Positions 46,901 to 58,277 of a DNA stretch of 64,000 bases are shown here, in pieces. The stretch lies in contig CM041200.1 in NCBI GenBank assembly GCA_023078555.1, forward strand, positions 7,866,807 through 7,930,806, written 5' to 3'. The stretch is from Ulva prolifera. Lineage: Eukaryota > Chlorophyta > Ulvophyceae > Ulvales > Ulvaceae. The position numbers and the translations under genes are program-made. Numbering within the stretch: position 1 is the stretch's first letter; the number at the start of each line of letters is the position of its first letter. The notes under the pieces are model-generated. The model searched no databases. It was not told the origin of the DNA and saw only the letters and a list, made by a program, of their open reading frames with translations.

Positions 46901-49845
46901 GGGTTCACACGCCATGAGGATGGTGATTGTTGCCGTGAAGAAACGGATTCTGGCAGGCGTTCCTTTTGCACGAACAGATGTGCACGCTACGGAGACGGCG
47001 ACTGGAGGATGGAGGCGGCCGCACCGCCGGGAGGTACGCGTTCCGCGGACGCCGCCGCTTCACGGCAACCCACGCCCACAGCGCCGCGATGGCTGCAAGC
47101 ACGGCCGCCGCCAGCAGCGCGAGCACCAGGCCGCGGCCCCACGCCGGCATGCCGCCGCCGCCGCCGCCGCCGCCGCACCCCGACGCCTCGGCGGCGCACC
47201 TCCCAGCATCGCCCTCAGGCGCGTGAATTCTGTCGCTTGGCATCTCAGGCACGAGCTGCACGCGCTGTGCAAGGCCTGCGTCCGTGACCGACGCGGCGCG
47301 GAGGGCGCTGGGAGGGGGCCCGCCGGGGGGGAGGTCCACGGTGAAGGGGGGCCAGTCCGGGGGGGCTGGGGCCCGAGGCGGAAGGATCTGCATGCATGCA
47401 GTGCGGTTAGTGCACCTGAAGAGGAACCCCCCTGTAGCCACCGCCTCACACGCCCCCATGCACGCAGGCACTGTACCTTGAGCGTCTCGGCGAACCACGG
47501 CGTCTCCTCGTGGATCAGATTCCCGGTGATCTCGTCATTCGGATCCTCCCATTCGTACGCTACCCAGTGCGACCCATCATGCTCACCTCCCACTCCAACC
47601 GCCCCGTACTCCTCTACGAGGTACCGATCAAACAGCTCCCTCCGCGCAGCCGCCGCCGCCTCGGAGCAGCCGGGCATCGTCACGTTCCGCTCAAACCCCA
47701 AGAAGAGGCAGTCGCTCAACATGTCGTCCTCGATGACGTAGTCCGCGCCCCACACCCCCCGCTCCGCCGGCGGCACCGCCGCGACCGCGACGTCGAATGC
47801 GGCGTCGTCCTCCGGGTCGTACTCGAGGAGTTCATCGCCGACGAGGTGGAAGTCGTTCGTGGTCGTGCCGACGATGGCGCCGCTCGCGAGGGAGACGTTG
47901 GCGAAGCGCGTGTTGAGGAAGCGGACGGTGCTGCCGAAGGAGACGTCGGCGAGCTCGACGGTGAGGCGCATGTTGCGGAAGACGGAGTTCGCGACGAGGG
48001 CGGTGGCGCGGTAGAAGAGGGTGAGCGGGGATTCAAAGCCGTTCCAGCCTGTGAAGATGCAGTCTGCACGGCGAGGCAGTGATGAAAAAATAATATAAAT
48101 TACAGAGCAGTGTAAAGTAAAGTCAATCCGAATTTACTGAGCCGTATCCAGTTGGACATTGACAACTCCGAGTTGACGGGGCCACATGTGCCGAGTGTTG
48201 TGTACGGGGGGCAATGGTTGAACTGCAGGACAGTGCATTGTGCAGCAATGTGCGAATCGGTCCGGACGGTGTTCGGGAAGGCTGGCTATGGGTCGAAAGG
48301 GAGGGCCACGATGGACAGACGGTGGCCGTGAGGGCAGATCGCGAAGAGGCCCTGGCGCAGCGTGAAGAGGGTGAGCAGTGTTCACTTCCAACACAGCGGC
48401 TGGCCGCGCCAAGCGCGCCGCTGCATGTTCAGACATGATTGATGAGCAATCAGTGAACGCATGCGCCGGCGCCTTGCGGCCGCACAGCCCGCATGCGTGT
48501 TGACACCATTCTGCGCCAGCTCCCTCCAACTGCCACACGCTGTGCGTAGTGAAGTGTGAAAGAGCCGCGTCGGCGGGGCAACGTACTGTGGTCCACCCTA
48601 ACCCCGGCATCCGGTGAGCAAACACGGTGAGCAACAGGGTGCACCACAATCGGCGGAACAGCTCTGTCGTGACAAAAAGTACAAGCATGGCCACCGCAGA
48701 GCGACGGGGCGCAGCACAGCGGACCTCCGAAGAAGGCGCGCGTCTGCATCGCGTCTGAGAAGTACGCCCGCGCACACCCCCGCGGCTCGCCGTGGAACGT
48801 CACGTTGGTCGCGTAGAAGTCACTCCGCTGGATCTGCGGCGGGTCGACCTCGTCCTGGAGCGCCGTGCCGGCCGCGATGAACGCCATGCGCGGCCGCACG
48901 GCGGTACGCCGCAGCAGCAGGTACACCCCGTCCAGCCACACCTTGCCGCTGTTCACGCTGAGAAGCGGTTCGTGCGTGACGAGGAGGCACTGCCGTGGCT
49001 TCAGGGGCAGGAGGTCGGTGGCGGTGGCGGCATCGAGGCGCAGCACGCCGGCGGCGTCGGGGTCGCTGCAGTTGCCCTGCAGATGTGCGCTATGCATGAG
49101 TGCGCGGCCGTTGTGCGCCAGGAGGAGGCTTGCGTGAACGGGTGACTCCGCAGATGAGATCTGGCAACACCAGAATTTTGGGAGGTAGGGGGGGGGGGGG
49201 GGGGGGGGGGGGGGGTCTTGCTACACAACTCTTCTAGCATAGACAAAGCAGCCTCACAATTAGTTGGAAGATTGTTTGTGAGTGAGACACAAGCTGAAGG
49301 CAGCCTGTGCCGTTTGATGCACACATGAAAGGCACGTGAACGCCGATGCATCATGTCGGCATGTGTACTTCGAATCGACACGGTGCCTGAAACCTCCCGC
49401 CGAGACACACAAGTGCGCCATGTTCACCTCAGCAACAGCTTCCAAGGCACGGCCAGCACCCTGCAACTCGCAAAACGCAATGCAGGCCCAGGCGGGCAAC
49501 AGGGGCTCCAGGCTCCAGGGTTGTGGAGTTGGGAGCCCACACCCTGATGGAACGCATGGAGAGGTCCGCATAGAGGAGCGACCTCCTGCCGAACTCCTGC
49601 ACGGTCCCAGAGAAGAGGCCGCTGGGGTCTTGGGCGAGGTCCAGCGAACGGAGGTCGAGGTGCGTGCGGATCTCGATGTCGAGTGCCCCTCGCAGCGACG
49701 CCTCCTGTAGCTCCCGCGCCGTCCACACGACCGTGATGTTCGCGGGAGGGTGGCTGTGGGGGTGGCTGTGGGGCTGGTGCGCGCTGTGCTGTGGCGGCGG
49801 CTGCGGCGCTGCCGCCGGGGCCAGAGGATGCCGCTCCTTAGCCAT
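43910..49845 (-). CDS. Gene D: receptor-like pseudokinase, 993 aa, 8 exons
   Basis: Proposed exons (minus strand): 49845-49543, 49076-48725, 48063-47477, 47387-47025, 46733-46505, 46257-45845, 45255-44929, 44317-43910. All are GT-AG and phases close to 994 codons. The ectodomain (to about 414) has ALDIEIRTHLDL, GNCSDPDA, PRQC, DCIF, LSDC and PGC. A PAPPDWPP stalk, a Gly run and a transmembrane helix at about 500-523 followed by KRRRPR come next. The kinase fold keeps Lys631 (YAVKFFL) and the SEA Glu, but HRD is HRS (768-770), the catalytic-loop Asn is Ser775, and DFG is SFT (789-791), so it is predicted inactive. The N-lobe has a long Ala-rich insert. It ends with about 70 extra residues beyond its sisters. 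The frame stays open upstream of the ATG to a good acceptor (CCCCGCAG, about 49897), so a signal-peptide exon further up is likely. Confidence 0.85.
48112..48196 (+). repeat. Dispersed TAAAGTAAAGT repeat, copy 3
   Basis: TGTAAAGTAAAGT..GAATTTACTGAGCC..TTGGACATTGACAACTCCGA..CCACATGTGCCGAG, in intron 2 of gene D. It is shorter than the pair around gene B exon 1. Confidence 0.8.
49188..49215. repeat. 28-base G homopolymer in gene D intron 1
   Basis: An uninterrupted G run between exons 1 and 2 of gene D, about 110 bp upstream (in transcript order) of the exon 2 acceptor. It is a C run in the transcript. Confidence 0.88.
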
Positions 49846-52268
49846 GGGGGGTTCCTCCGGGGTGGGTGCTGCTTCTGCGGAGGCTCCCAGTGGCTGCGGG
49901 GGTGCGTGTGAGAAGGGGGGTGCGGCTGGCGGGGTCAGCTCAGCTCAGCGCAGTCGGCGAGGCGGCCAGCCCATGAGGTGCCAGGACGGGGGACACAAGA
50001 GCACCACTGGACACAAGAGCACCACTGAAATCTGCACGTGCGGGGCAGGCTGTAGATGTGCTAGCTTGTGATTGCAGGCGGGAGGAAGGGGCAGTGGTGT
50101 AATGCAATTGCCTGCAGGGCTTGTGGCAGCCACCGTGTTCCAGTTTGTTGTGGCACAGGGACCTGTGCGTGGAGGCTGCTGGCATTGCAGCTGTGCACAG
50201 AGAAACGGTGGTACCGAAGCACAGCTAGGGACGGTGCGGGAGAGCGTGGTTGCAATCATGAGCCGTGAGATGGTGCAGAAATGCTTGGGAACGGTCGGTG
50301 GCGCGCAGTCGCGACTTGAGCTGGCAGGGCAGCGAGAGTGTGGCCACATGTGGTGCTCACAGAGGGCGGATGGTCGTGTGCGCAGTGTGTATTCACGGAG
50401 TTTTCTGTTGGTCCAGCAACGACGGACGACAGCTGCAGGGGCGCATGGCTGGGATCAGATGGGCCGCTACCAACCGGCTCGAGTACACCGCAGCACAAGC
50501 CTGACCAGATCAGCTTTATGGCACCGACTCGTGCGCTTGACTACGAGCCTCCAGAGCGATGGAGGCATCCGCTAGGACGTCCTTGCTGGTCGTACACTAT
50601 GGACTGTGCGGCGAATGCGACAGCGTGCACTGGCGACACGAGCTTCAACGTGAAGGCAGAGACATTGTGGAAGTGGTGACGCTGCAAGCATGTTACTTGG
50701 CGGTAGCGGTCAGCGCGGCTGACGGTGAAAGTGCGCTATGCCACCGCGGCGCGTTCCTGGTCCCGCAGAAAGCCTGACAGCGTCAGCTGGACACGCTTCG
50801 CAGAGCCTGAAGAGTACCCGAGGCGACACATCTACCATGTTACTTTGATTCAGCAGTTTTAGGGATAGACTGTGGAGATCCCACGAAGCCCTACGCTGCA
50901 AGCGCGTAGCACTGGGCGTACTACAAGGAGCGTTGCGGCACTGACAGGCGCCATGCGGATACAAGGCGCAGTAAAGCATTGATTTGGTATATGTAATCGG
51001 TGCGCTTGCGCGCGGGTGCTGATGCCGTGCAGCCATGCTGTCGCAAAGCAGAGAGTGCCAGTAACAGCAGCCCCTACAGCCGCTGAGTGATCGCTCGAAT
51101 TGACAGACGCCTTGGCTGATGCATCATATATAACATGCATAACGTACGCGTGAGCATCAGCACCTTCGGGACATGCAGCTAGCCCTGATCGGGGGCTGTA
51201 GTACTCAGGTACTGGTCGCTCCAAGGCCAAGAGGCCTGCGACGCTTACTAGACAGAACTCGAAAGAGAGAAGCTAGTCACGGCACATGGATGGCTCGGGC
51301 AGGCACAAGAACATGGATGCGTCCAACGCGTGCATAGGCACGTTTGACCTGGGACAGCGAGGCGTCAATGCGCTTCAGCGAGCTCGCGTGCACGGATGGC
51401 CGGGACGCAAGTTGTCAGCCAACAACAGGAGATGAAACATTCTGACGTGACCAACATGCATGCCAACGGTATTGCTTGTTCTGGAGCACGTTTCGCACAT
51501 GAAGATGAAGTCGACTAAAACTGCATCAGCATCCATCATCCGCTCGCGGCGCGTCCAGCAACCTTCACTTCTGCGCAACGAACGACCTAATCAAGCAATC
51601 TTTATCTCTAATAATCGTCGAATGGTGTACAGTGCCGCTGGACCTTGCCTCCGCGGCGGTTCTGGACTGCACGGGTGTGCATGTATGCGAGGGAAAATAG
51701 CTGTAAGCACGTGTACAGGTCCCGGAAGCTGCACGCTCGTCACACAGGTTACAAGCCTTGCACAGATCCGAGCGATTGACAGACCCGACACTCGCATCAA
51801 GGCTCGCGTGCAGCAGGACTGGACCGCGCCGAAAAAAAGGAGCCTACGTGTATGCATGCACAATTTGGCAGAGGCACAACCACGAGTCCGAAACGACGTC
51901 ACCTTCTCAAATCACCCGGGCGCGTGTGTACAGGTATCGCCCTGGCTACTGCCTACCTCCTGCTGCCTGCGTAATCTTGCTCGCGCACTTTGGGTGACGA
52001 TTACGAGATGCGAAGCTTGCCCGCCACGCATGCATGCATGCACGGCGCCCAGTTCATGATCGACGCAGCAGCAAGCACGTGCTGCCCGCCGAGCTCGGCC
52101 GAGATGGGACTGCGTTCACTGTCGTTCTCCACTGCGAACGGCCGCAAGGAAGCCGCGGAAGGTGACAGCGGTCTGGTGTAGGACTGCAACTTGAAGGATC
52201 GATCGTGCCGGAGGCCGTATTGGAGGCCTCCCGGCGTGTCGACGTCCCGGCGCAGCCGCACGTGATTC

Positions 52269-52320
52269 GGATGAGATTCGGTTTCAGTGTTTGTTTTCTC
52301 CCGCTCACTCTTTTGTAAAT
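52269..52320 (+). repeat. Small dispersed repeat, copy at 52.3 kb
   Basis: GGATGAGATTCGGTTTCAGT through CACTCTTTTGTAAAT, matching 42596-42650 almost base for base. Confidence 0.7.
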
Positions 52321-53953
52321 CCCGGCGCAGCCGTACATGTGTACACATGCCTGCGTAGCATGTGCACTGCTAGCATGGCATACCACCGAACACAAGTGTG
52401 TATCGATATATATATATATATCTCTGATCGCGGTCGAGAATCTCGACTCGAGACACCCATATGAACGTGATGCCCCGTCGGGCGGGCCCGGTATGCGTGT
52501 ATATACACGTGACACGCGCGATTGGCCATGGCGTGCACGGCCCATCACGAGTCGATGGCCAGCGCCTTCGAAACTTTACGTTGGTGGCCGTCCTTCGAAG
52601 AATGGGTTCGAAGAATGATTCGAACCCGCCCCGGCAAATCAGGGTGCTGCAAATCAAGGCAAATGAGTCTGGTCAGCCCCGGGCCACGTTACATCATGGC
52701 CATGGGGGTGGGGGTGCACATCATGGCCGGGGGGTGGGGGTGGGTGGCCGTGACGTTACGTGTCAGGGGGCAGGGTCAGAAGGCACTGCTGCAATGCCAT
52801 TGCAGTGCCGGCTGCTTTTGCTTTCGCGGAGCTGCCCGTCTAACCGCATCTTTCCTTTCCTGTCCTTGTAATGCTGGCCCCGTTGCATACCTGTTGTAAC
52901 TCGGGGCGGCAAGTGTAAAGTAAAGTGTGTCTGGTGGTGGTAAGCTGCCACTTCAGGCAGTGGTTTGTTGCCAGAGGACGAGGCGAATGCCACAGTGTAT
53001 ATACATCCGCGTCACGTGTCTGCTTGCAGTTCCTGAGCCTATATCCCAGAAGAAGCCGCAGCTAGATGATGCTCAAAAGACGAATCCAGGGAGGAAGCTC
53101 TGCAGCCTAGGCTTGAGCGCAGCACACAGCACGCAGCACGCAGCACGCAGCACGATCTGTCGTGGTGCTGGTGCTGGTGCTGCGCACCTTATGGCCTTGT
53201 CCTTGAAGCCCAGTAGAATTGAAACACAAGCACAGGGCAGCTTGCAATTGTCACGTCACATCAAGACACCAACACCACACCACATGCTGAACACCCAGAC
53301 CCATCAACTGTGCACAGCCATGCACAGGCCCAGATCCATCACAATTACCCTAAGCACTGCACAAATGATTCATTTTGATTTGAAATGAATGCAGGGTGGT
53401 GTAGGAGTGCCTGCTGGCCAGGGTCAGCTGGGGGGTGCATGCATGCTCGCATGCAACGTGAGCGAAATGTTGCATCATAATGCCTCATAATGCCTTCCGC
53501 CCCGTGATGTCTCCAATATTGGAGAATCAATTCTCCAATTCTCATGAGAATTGCAATCATGCCTTGTCTGATCCTGCCCTGTATGAGCTGTCACAAAGGC
53601 TTCTCTGAGGCATCACAATCCTGCAGACCCAGCAACACGCGCATGCAAGCATCTTGCATGGCTCACATGCATGTGCACCTGATGGCTTGCTGCAGCACTG
53701 TGGCAGATTGTCAACGGGTCATGCAACCGGCTGATTGACTGCTGATTGACTGTCGATTCGTGTTGCACTGGCTAGCTTACCTGCCTTGCCTGTTCAATGC
53801 CGGGGATAACATGACCGCAGCTCTGGCAGCCTTGAGATTGAGATTTCCCAGGAGGTGAGGAGGCCAGCTTGAATCGGCTGAAGAGGTGCTTGTGGGTGCA
53901 TGAATATTAACACCTCTCACCCTGTTCTGAACCAGTGAAGTGTGATCGTCAAG

Positions 53954-54085
53954 CAGCCTCCTCTGCAGACTTCAGCAGCTGCAGGGAGCAAAGGTTTCAT
54001 TCAGTATAAGCATGACGACCAGCCTCTTCTGCAGACTTCAGCAGCTGCAGGGAGCAAAGGTTCCATTCAGTACAAGCATGACGCA
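53954..54085. repeat. 66-bp tandem duplication
   Basis: Two adjacent units (53954-54019, 54020-54085) share CTGCAGACTTCAGCAGCTGC and GCATGACG with only a few substitutions, so the duplication is fairly recent. Confidence 0.88.
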
Positions 54086-54883
54086 GATCAAACTTCGCCT
54101 GATCGCTTCACATGCTGGACTTGCATTGTTTTCCACACGTGTATTGCAGCACATTGCAGCACGGCACGGGGGGGCAGCAGCAGCAGCACAGGAAGGACGC
54201 ACGAGTACACGAACACGCACTCAGAGCAGCCGCTATAGCAATGTATACACTGTGATGGGGCTGTGCCAGAGGGGCAGCGAGGTTGATGTATGCGGGGGCA
54301 CTTGTCCGTGTTGTCGCCTGGCGCTGTTCTGCTGCGAAGCTGCCTGTGGTGCTACAGGTCTACTAGAGTTAGTAACACTGAGCAGGAGTTTGTTTCCTGG
54401 ACACCACATGACTCAAGTGGTGTCCAGGATGCTGTGTGCTACAACAGCAAAGTCGGAGTGGCCAGTGGAACTGCCAGGGCAACGAAAACGCATGCGGACG
54501 CCCCAATGCGTGCGCTGCGCAGGAGGTCCGTACCCACGCTGGCCCGGACGCGGCGCCCATTGCAATCACATCTTGACAGACACCCACTCCGTGCCCAGGC
54601 CACCGTGTGCCGTGAGCCATCACCGACCCCCCGCCGCACCACCGCCCGTATGCATGCCTACCTAACCCCGCCTGCCACTGACATTACATCAGAGCGCATG
54701 TATATATATCTGGCACAGCACATATGTATCGATATCGCCACCTGTGGCCCCCCGGCCCGCTGGGCGGTACACGGGGCCCGATCGGGCGGTCTCGGGAGGT
54801 GCCGGCACCGGCACGGCTGCGTTGTGGACCCATGGCGGTGGGCTTGGGTGGCCGCATGTTTTGTGGGCGGGGGTCTGTGGGGA

Positions 54884-54904
54884 GGGGGGGGGGGGGGGGG
54901 GGGG
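54884..54904. repeat. 21-base G homopolymer
   Basis: It is preceded by GGGTCTGTGGGGA, a string also found at about 31195 and 42281 without the long G run. Confidence 0.88.
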
Positions 54905-56360
54905 TGCAGTTCGGGTGTGTTTGCGTGGCGGTCTGGAAGTTTGTGTCGACTGTTGGGGACTCTGTGGGTTTGGCGTGCGCTCGTGAATGTGGTGAGCGAT
55001 GGACCGCGTGAGCGGGTGAGCCCTTGCGCTGCTTGCTGGTTTCGCGTTGCCGCCCGCCTTCATCCTCGCAGTACATTGCACTGACCTCGGGCCCCGAAAC
55101 CACGGTGTGGTGCCGCAGATTGAAACCATCATGGCGCCTGCGGTGCACATTCACATGTGGCGTAGCATAGCATACCACAGAATTCGCCAGTCCAGTGGGA
55201 TCAGAGGCTGGGATCATGCAGAGGCCATATGTGAGAGCGTCCCCGGCCTGTGTCGCACGCAATTCCCATTCAATTCCTTACAGATGAGCGTAACAACAGC
55301 ATCGAGGTGACAACCAGCTGTCACTGCAAAACTCTCGAGACGTAACTCACCTCCAGCTCAAGGCAACGGCAGCAATTGGCAGTTCAACACATGATCGTAG
55401 CATCAGACCCGGCCAGACTTGAATGGTCAGCCTGACCGATACTCGACACACGGCATCCCTCGCTCTTACCATGTATACAGTACACACTAGCACGGCGCTG
55501 GCGAGGGATCACCTGCCGCGGCCGCCGCATTGCGATGGGCCGTGACAGGGTTCCACACGCTGCCGCTAGACAAACCCCCTGCAGACACACCCCCTGCCCA
55601 GCGCCGCCAACATCATATCCCCATAGGTGTGGCCTCACAATGACACCGCACGGTGAAGCAGTCCCCAGCTTGAAAGGGTGACAGTCAGAATCCTCCACAA
55701 TCTGCCCTGTCTTAAGACTACCCCGTCACACACATGCCACTCTGCTGGTGATGAAGGGTTCCTTCCAAGCTAGCTGCACATGTGCATATGGGTTGGCAAT
55801 TTTTTGATGATGCTCGCATACGAGGCCCCACCGCGGCCGTCAACAGAACCCTTGACTCAACGAATCCCACATCGATTCGCCGCTGCGCATGCTGCTCCTG
55901 TCTGTTGTGATGCAGCAAGTCTGCAACATGCGCTGCAATAAGAGAGCAGTACGGGTGAGGGCCAGGCTGGGGCGGTCGGCGGCGCCAGCTCACTGCAGCG
56001 GACTGATAGATGTGCTCCCCACCCCCACCCGTGCCCCCACAATCTCGCTCCCCCGCTTCGGATTTCAGCCTAGCGTCCGCGTGCCTGTCTTATGGCACCT
56101 GCCAACACAAGGGAGGGGCCTGCGGCATCTGCTCAGGTCACACTGTCATGCGGGGACGGCGCCGTGGCGCCGGTGCCTACACAACAGCCTGAGTCCCAGC
56201 TCCAACCATCCTCCAAAAAACAAATAACGGTTCTGCCCCCCTTTCGTCTTTCGCACGCAGCCACCACGACGGCCGCCGGTTGCGGAGCCACCATGGCCAT
56301 CTCTTGCAGCAACGTACAATGCATGGCCAGCATGCATGGACACCGCGCGCCATACTGCGC

Positions 56361-58240
56361 TCACGCCTCGACGGTGGTTCGGCTTGCAAAGAGCTTGGTG
56401 CAGGCGACATGGAAGCGGCGCATCGAGACACGGCGGGTGGGGTCGCGCTGCAGCAGCTGCAGCACCGGGCCCTTGAACGCGCCGAGCTTGCGCTGCAGGT
56501 CTGTGCTGAGCTCGCCCTCCCACGGCAGCGGCACGTCGCCCTTGAGCTGCGCGATAGCCTGCAAGCACGGGCAGCGCTGTTGGGATGGTGGTGTCCTCCA
56601 TGCCTTGAAACGTAGACAGATGTGGGAACAAAAACGTGCTGCGCTGGCTGCTGCCAGCTGTTGTTCCGAGAGAAATGCTGCTGCCGTTTACGCATGCGCT
56701 CTGATGTGATCTGGTGTAGTCTCTGCAACTTTGTGATTTGTGCGGAGGCACGCTGATGCAGCAGTTGATGTTCAGCACAGGCAATGCGCGCGCCTCTTCT
56801 CCTCTGATGGATTCTGCTGCAACAGAATTAAAAAATAAAATTAAAAAAAGGCACGCTGTGCCAATCTTGGCCAAAATTGACCGGCAGCTACAGGCTGGGC
56901 CTGCTACAGACACACAGTCTGCACAGTCTGCACAGAAACAAGAGACAGACACAGTCCGCTGCCAGAAACACCTGTGCTGAGAGGGCAGGTATGGGCATGC
57001 ATTGACACATGGGTAATTCACATCCTCCAGAGAGCTTCACATCCCCTGTCCCCTTTGGTGGCTGCCCCACTGGGAGGTGATGGAACAACTCATGTTTGGA
57101 TCATGGGAAGTCAGTTTTTGTTTCCAACAGTAACTATTTCATGGGGGATTTCTCACAGGGGACTGGGCTGTCCCCATGCCTGGACATGTGCTCACAGCAG
57201 AGAGTGAGCCAGGCCAAAGCCTCACAAGGAACTTTTTCGGTAGGTGCCAGCAGAAGTGCAGGACCCCATGCATGTGTTCTGGTGCAGCCCACAACTGCAA
57301 CTCCTGGCACCATAACTGTCCACTTCTGGCACCTGTGAACACGTCAAAACAAAACGGGAACCCAGTGAAAAGCGAAACCGGTGAACCCCCAGCTCATGCT
57401 GTGCCTGTCTGCTGCTTCCTGATATGTGCAGAGGATGCTGTGATGGGAAATGGTCTGGCATGTGAACAGGATACAGATCAGACAGATGTGTACTGTGCAC
57501 AGGGTGGTTAGCACCAGGTGGTCTGCCCTGTAGGGTTGTGCTCTTGTCCACACAGTTCACCTTACCACACCTCACCACAAGATGAGACTCATAAATCCAA
57601 GCAAGAACACCCTAGCAAGTTGAGAAACTTGCATGTGGTCCTCACCAACAGGTAGGAATGTGACATTGTGTCTGCACAGACTCTGGCAGATGTGTGAGTT
57701 TGACCTCAGACATGATACATGCATCATGCCCTGCCTGCCGGTGTCTCTGTAATGCAGACCATATCCCAGCAGGATCGCACACACCTGACACAGCATGCTG
57801 CAGCAACCCACAAGCCCCAAGTCACAAGCCCCAAGTGCGGGATGTCTATCTCACACCCGACTCTATCACCCATTGACTCACCACGTGAGAAACAAAGACG
57901 GTCATGGTCAAGGTCAGTCAAACGACAGTCTCAACATACTGTGAAAATGCCCAACATGAATTAAGATACGAAAAACAGGAAATGCACGCACCCGGCAGCG
58001 GCCTTCGGTGAGGAGCTTGAATGCAGGAGCGCCAGTGAGCAGCTCAAACGCCATGACGCCGAGAGACCACGCATCCAGCGCCGGGGTGGACTCAATCTCT
58101 GGGCAGCTGCTCTGGTACGCTTCCACGACCTCCGGGGGGGCGTACGCGAGCGTGAAGCTCAGCGGCGCCACCTCCCCGATGCCTGCGACGCACCCAAAGT
58201 CGATCACCGTCCAGCGGTTCTCACGGGGGAGCCACATGAC

Positions 58241-58277
<37 letters not shown>

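Larger units (their letters stand above)
49897..56360. other. Spacer between gene D and gene E
   Basis: No supported gene in 6.4 kb. It contains a small-repeat copy (52269-52320), a 66-bp tandem duplication (53954-54085), a CACG/CAGC microsatellite near 53122-53150, a 21-base G tract (54884-54904), and a TATATATATATATAT stretch near 52407. The longest ORFs (264 codons at 54290, plus; 192 codons at 54684, minus) are low-complexity mirror shadows across the G tract. Confidence 0.5.

Noticed and set aside
49897-49930. Signal-peptide exon for gene D
   Set aside because: The upstream frame is Pro/Ala-rich without a hydrophobic core and hits a stop; an earlier exon is needed but could not be located.
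52590-52640. GATTCGAACCC-type tRNA B-box candidates (also near 27247, 8653 and 63646)
   Set aside because: None has an A-box or matching acceptor stem at the right distance.
54290-55084. 264-codon plus-strand ORF across a poly-Gly run
   Set aside because: Open because of a G tract and low complexity; the opposite strand is equally open (192 codons); no domain on either.
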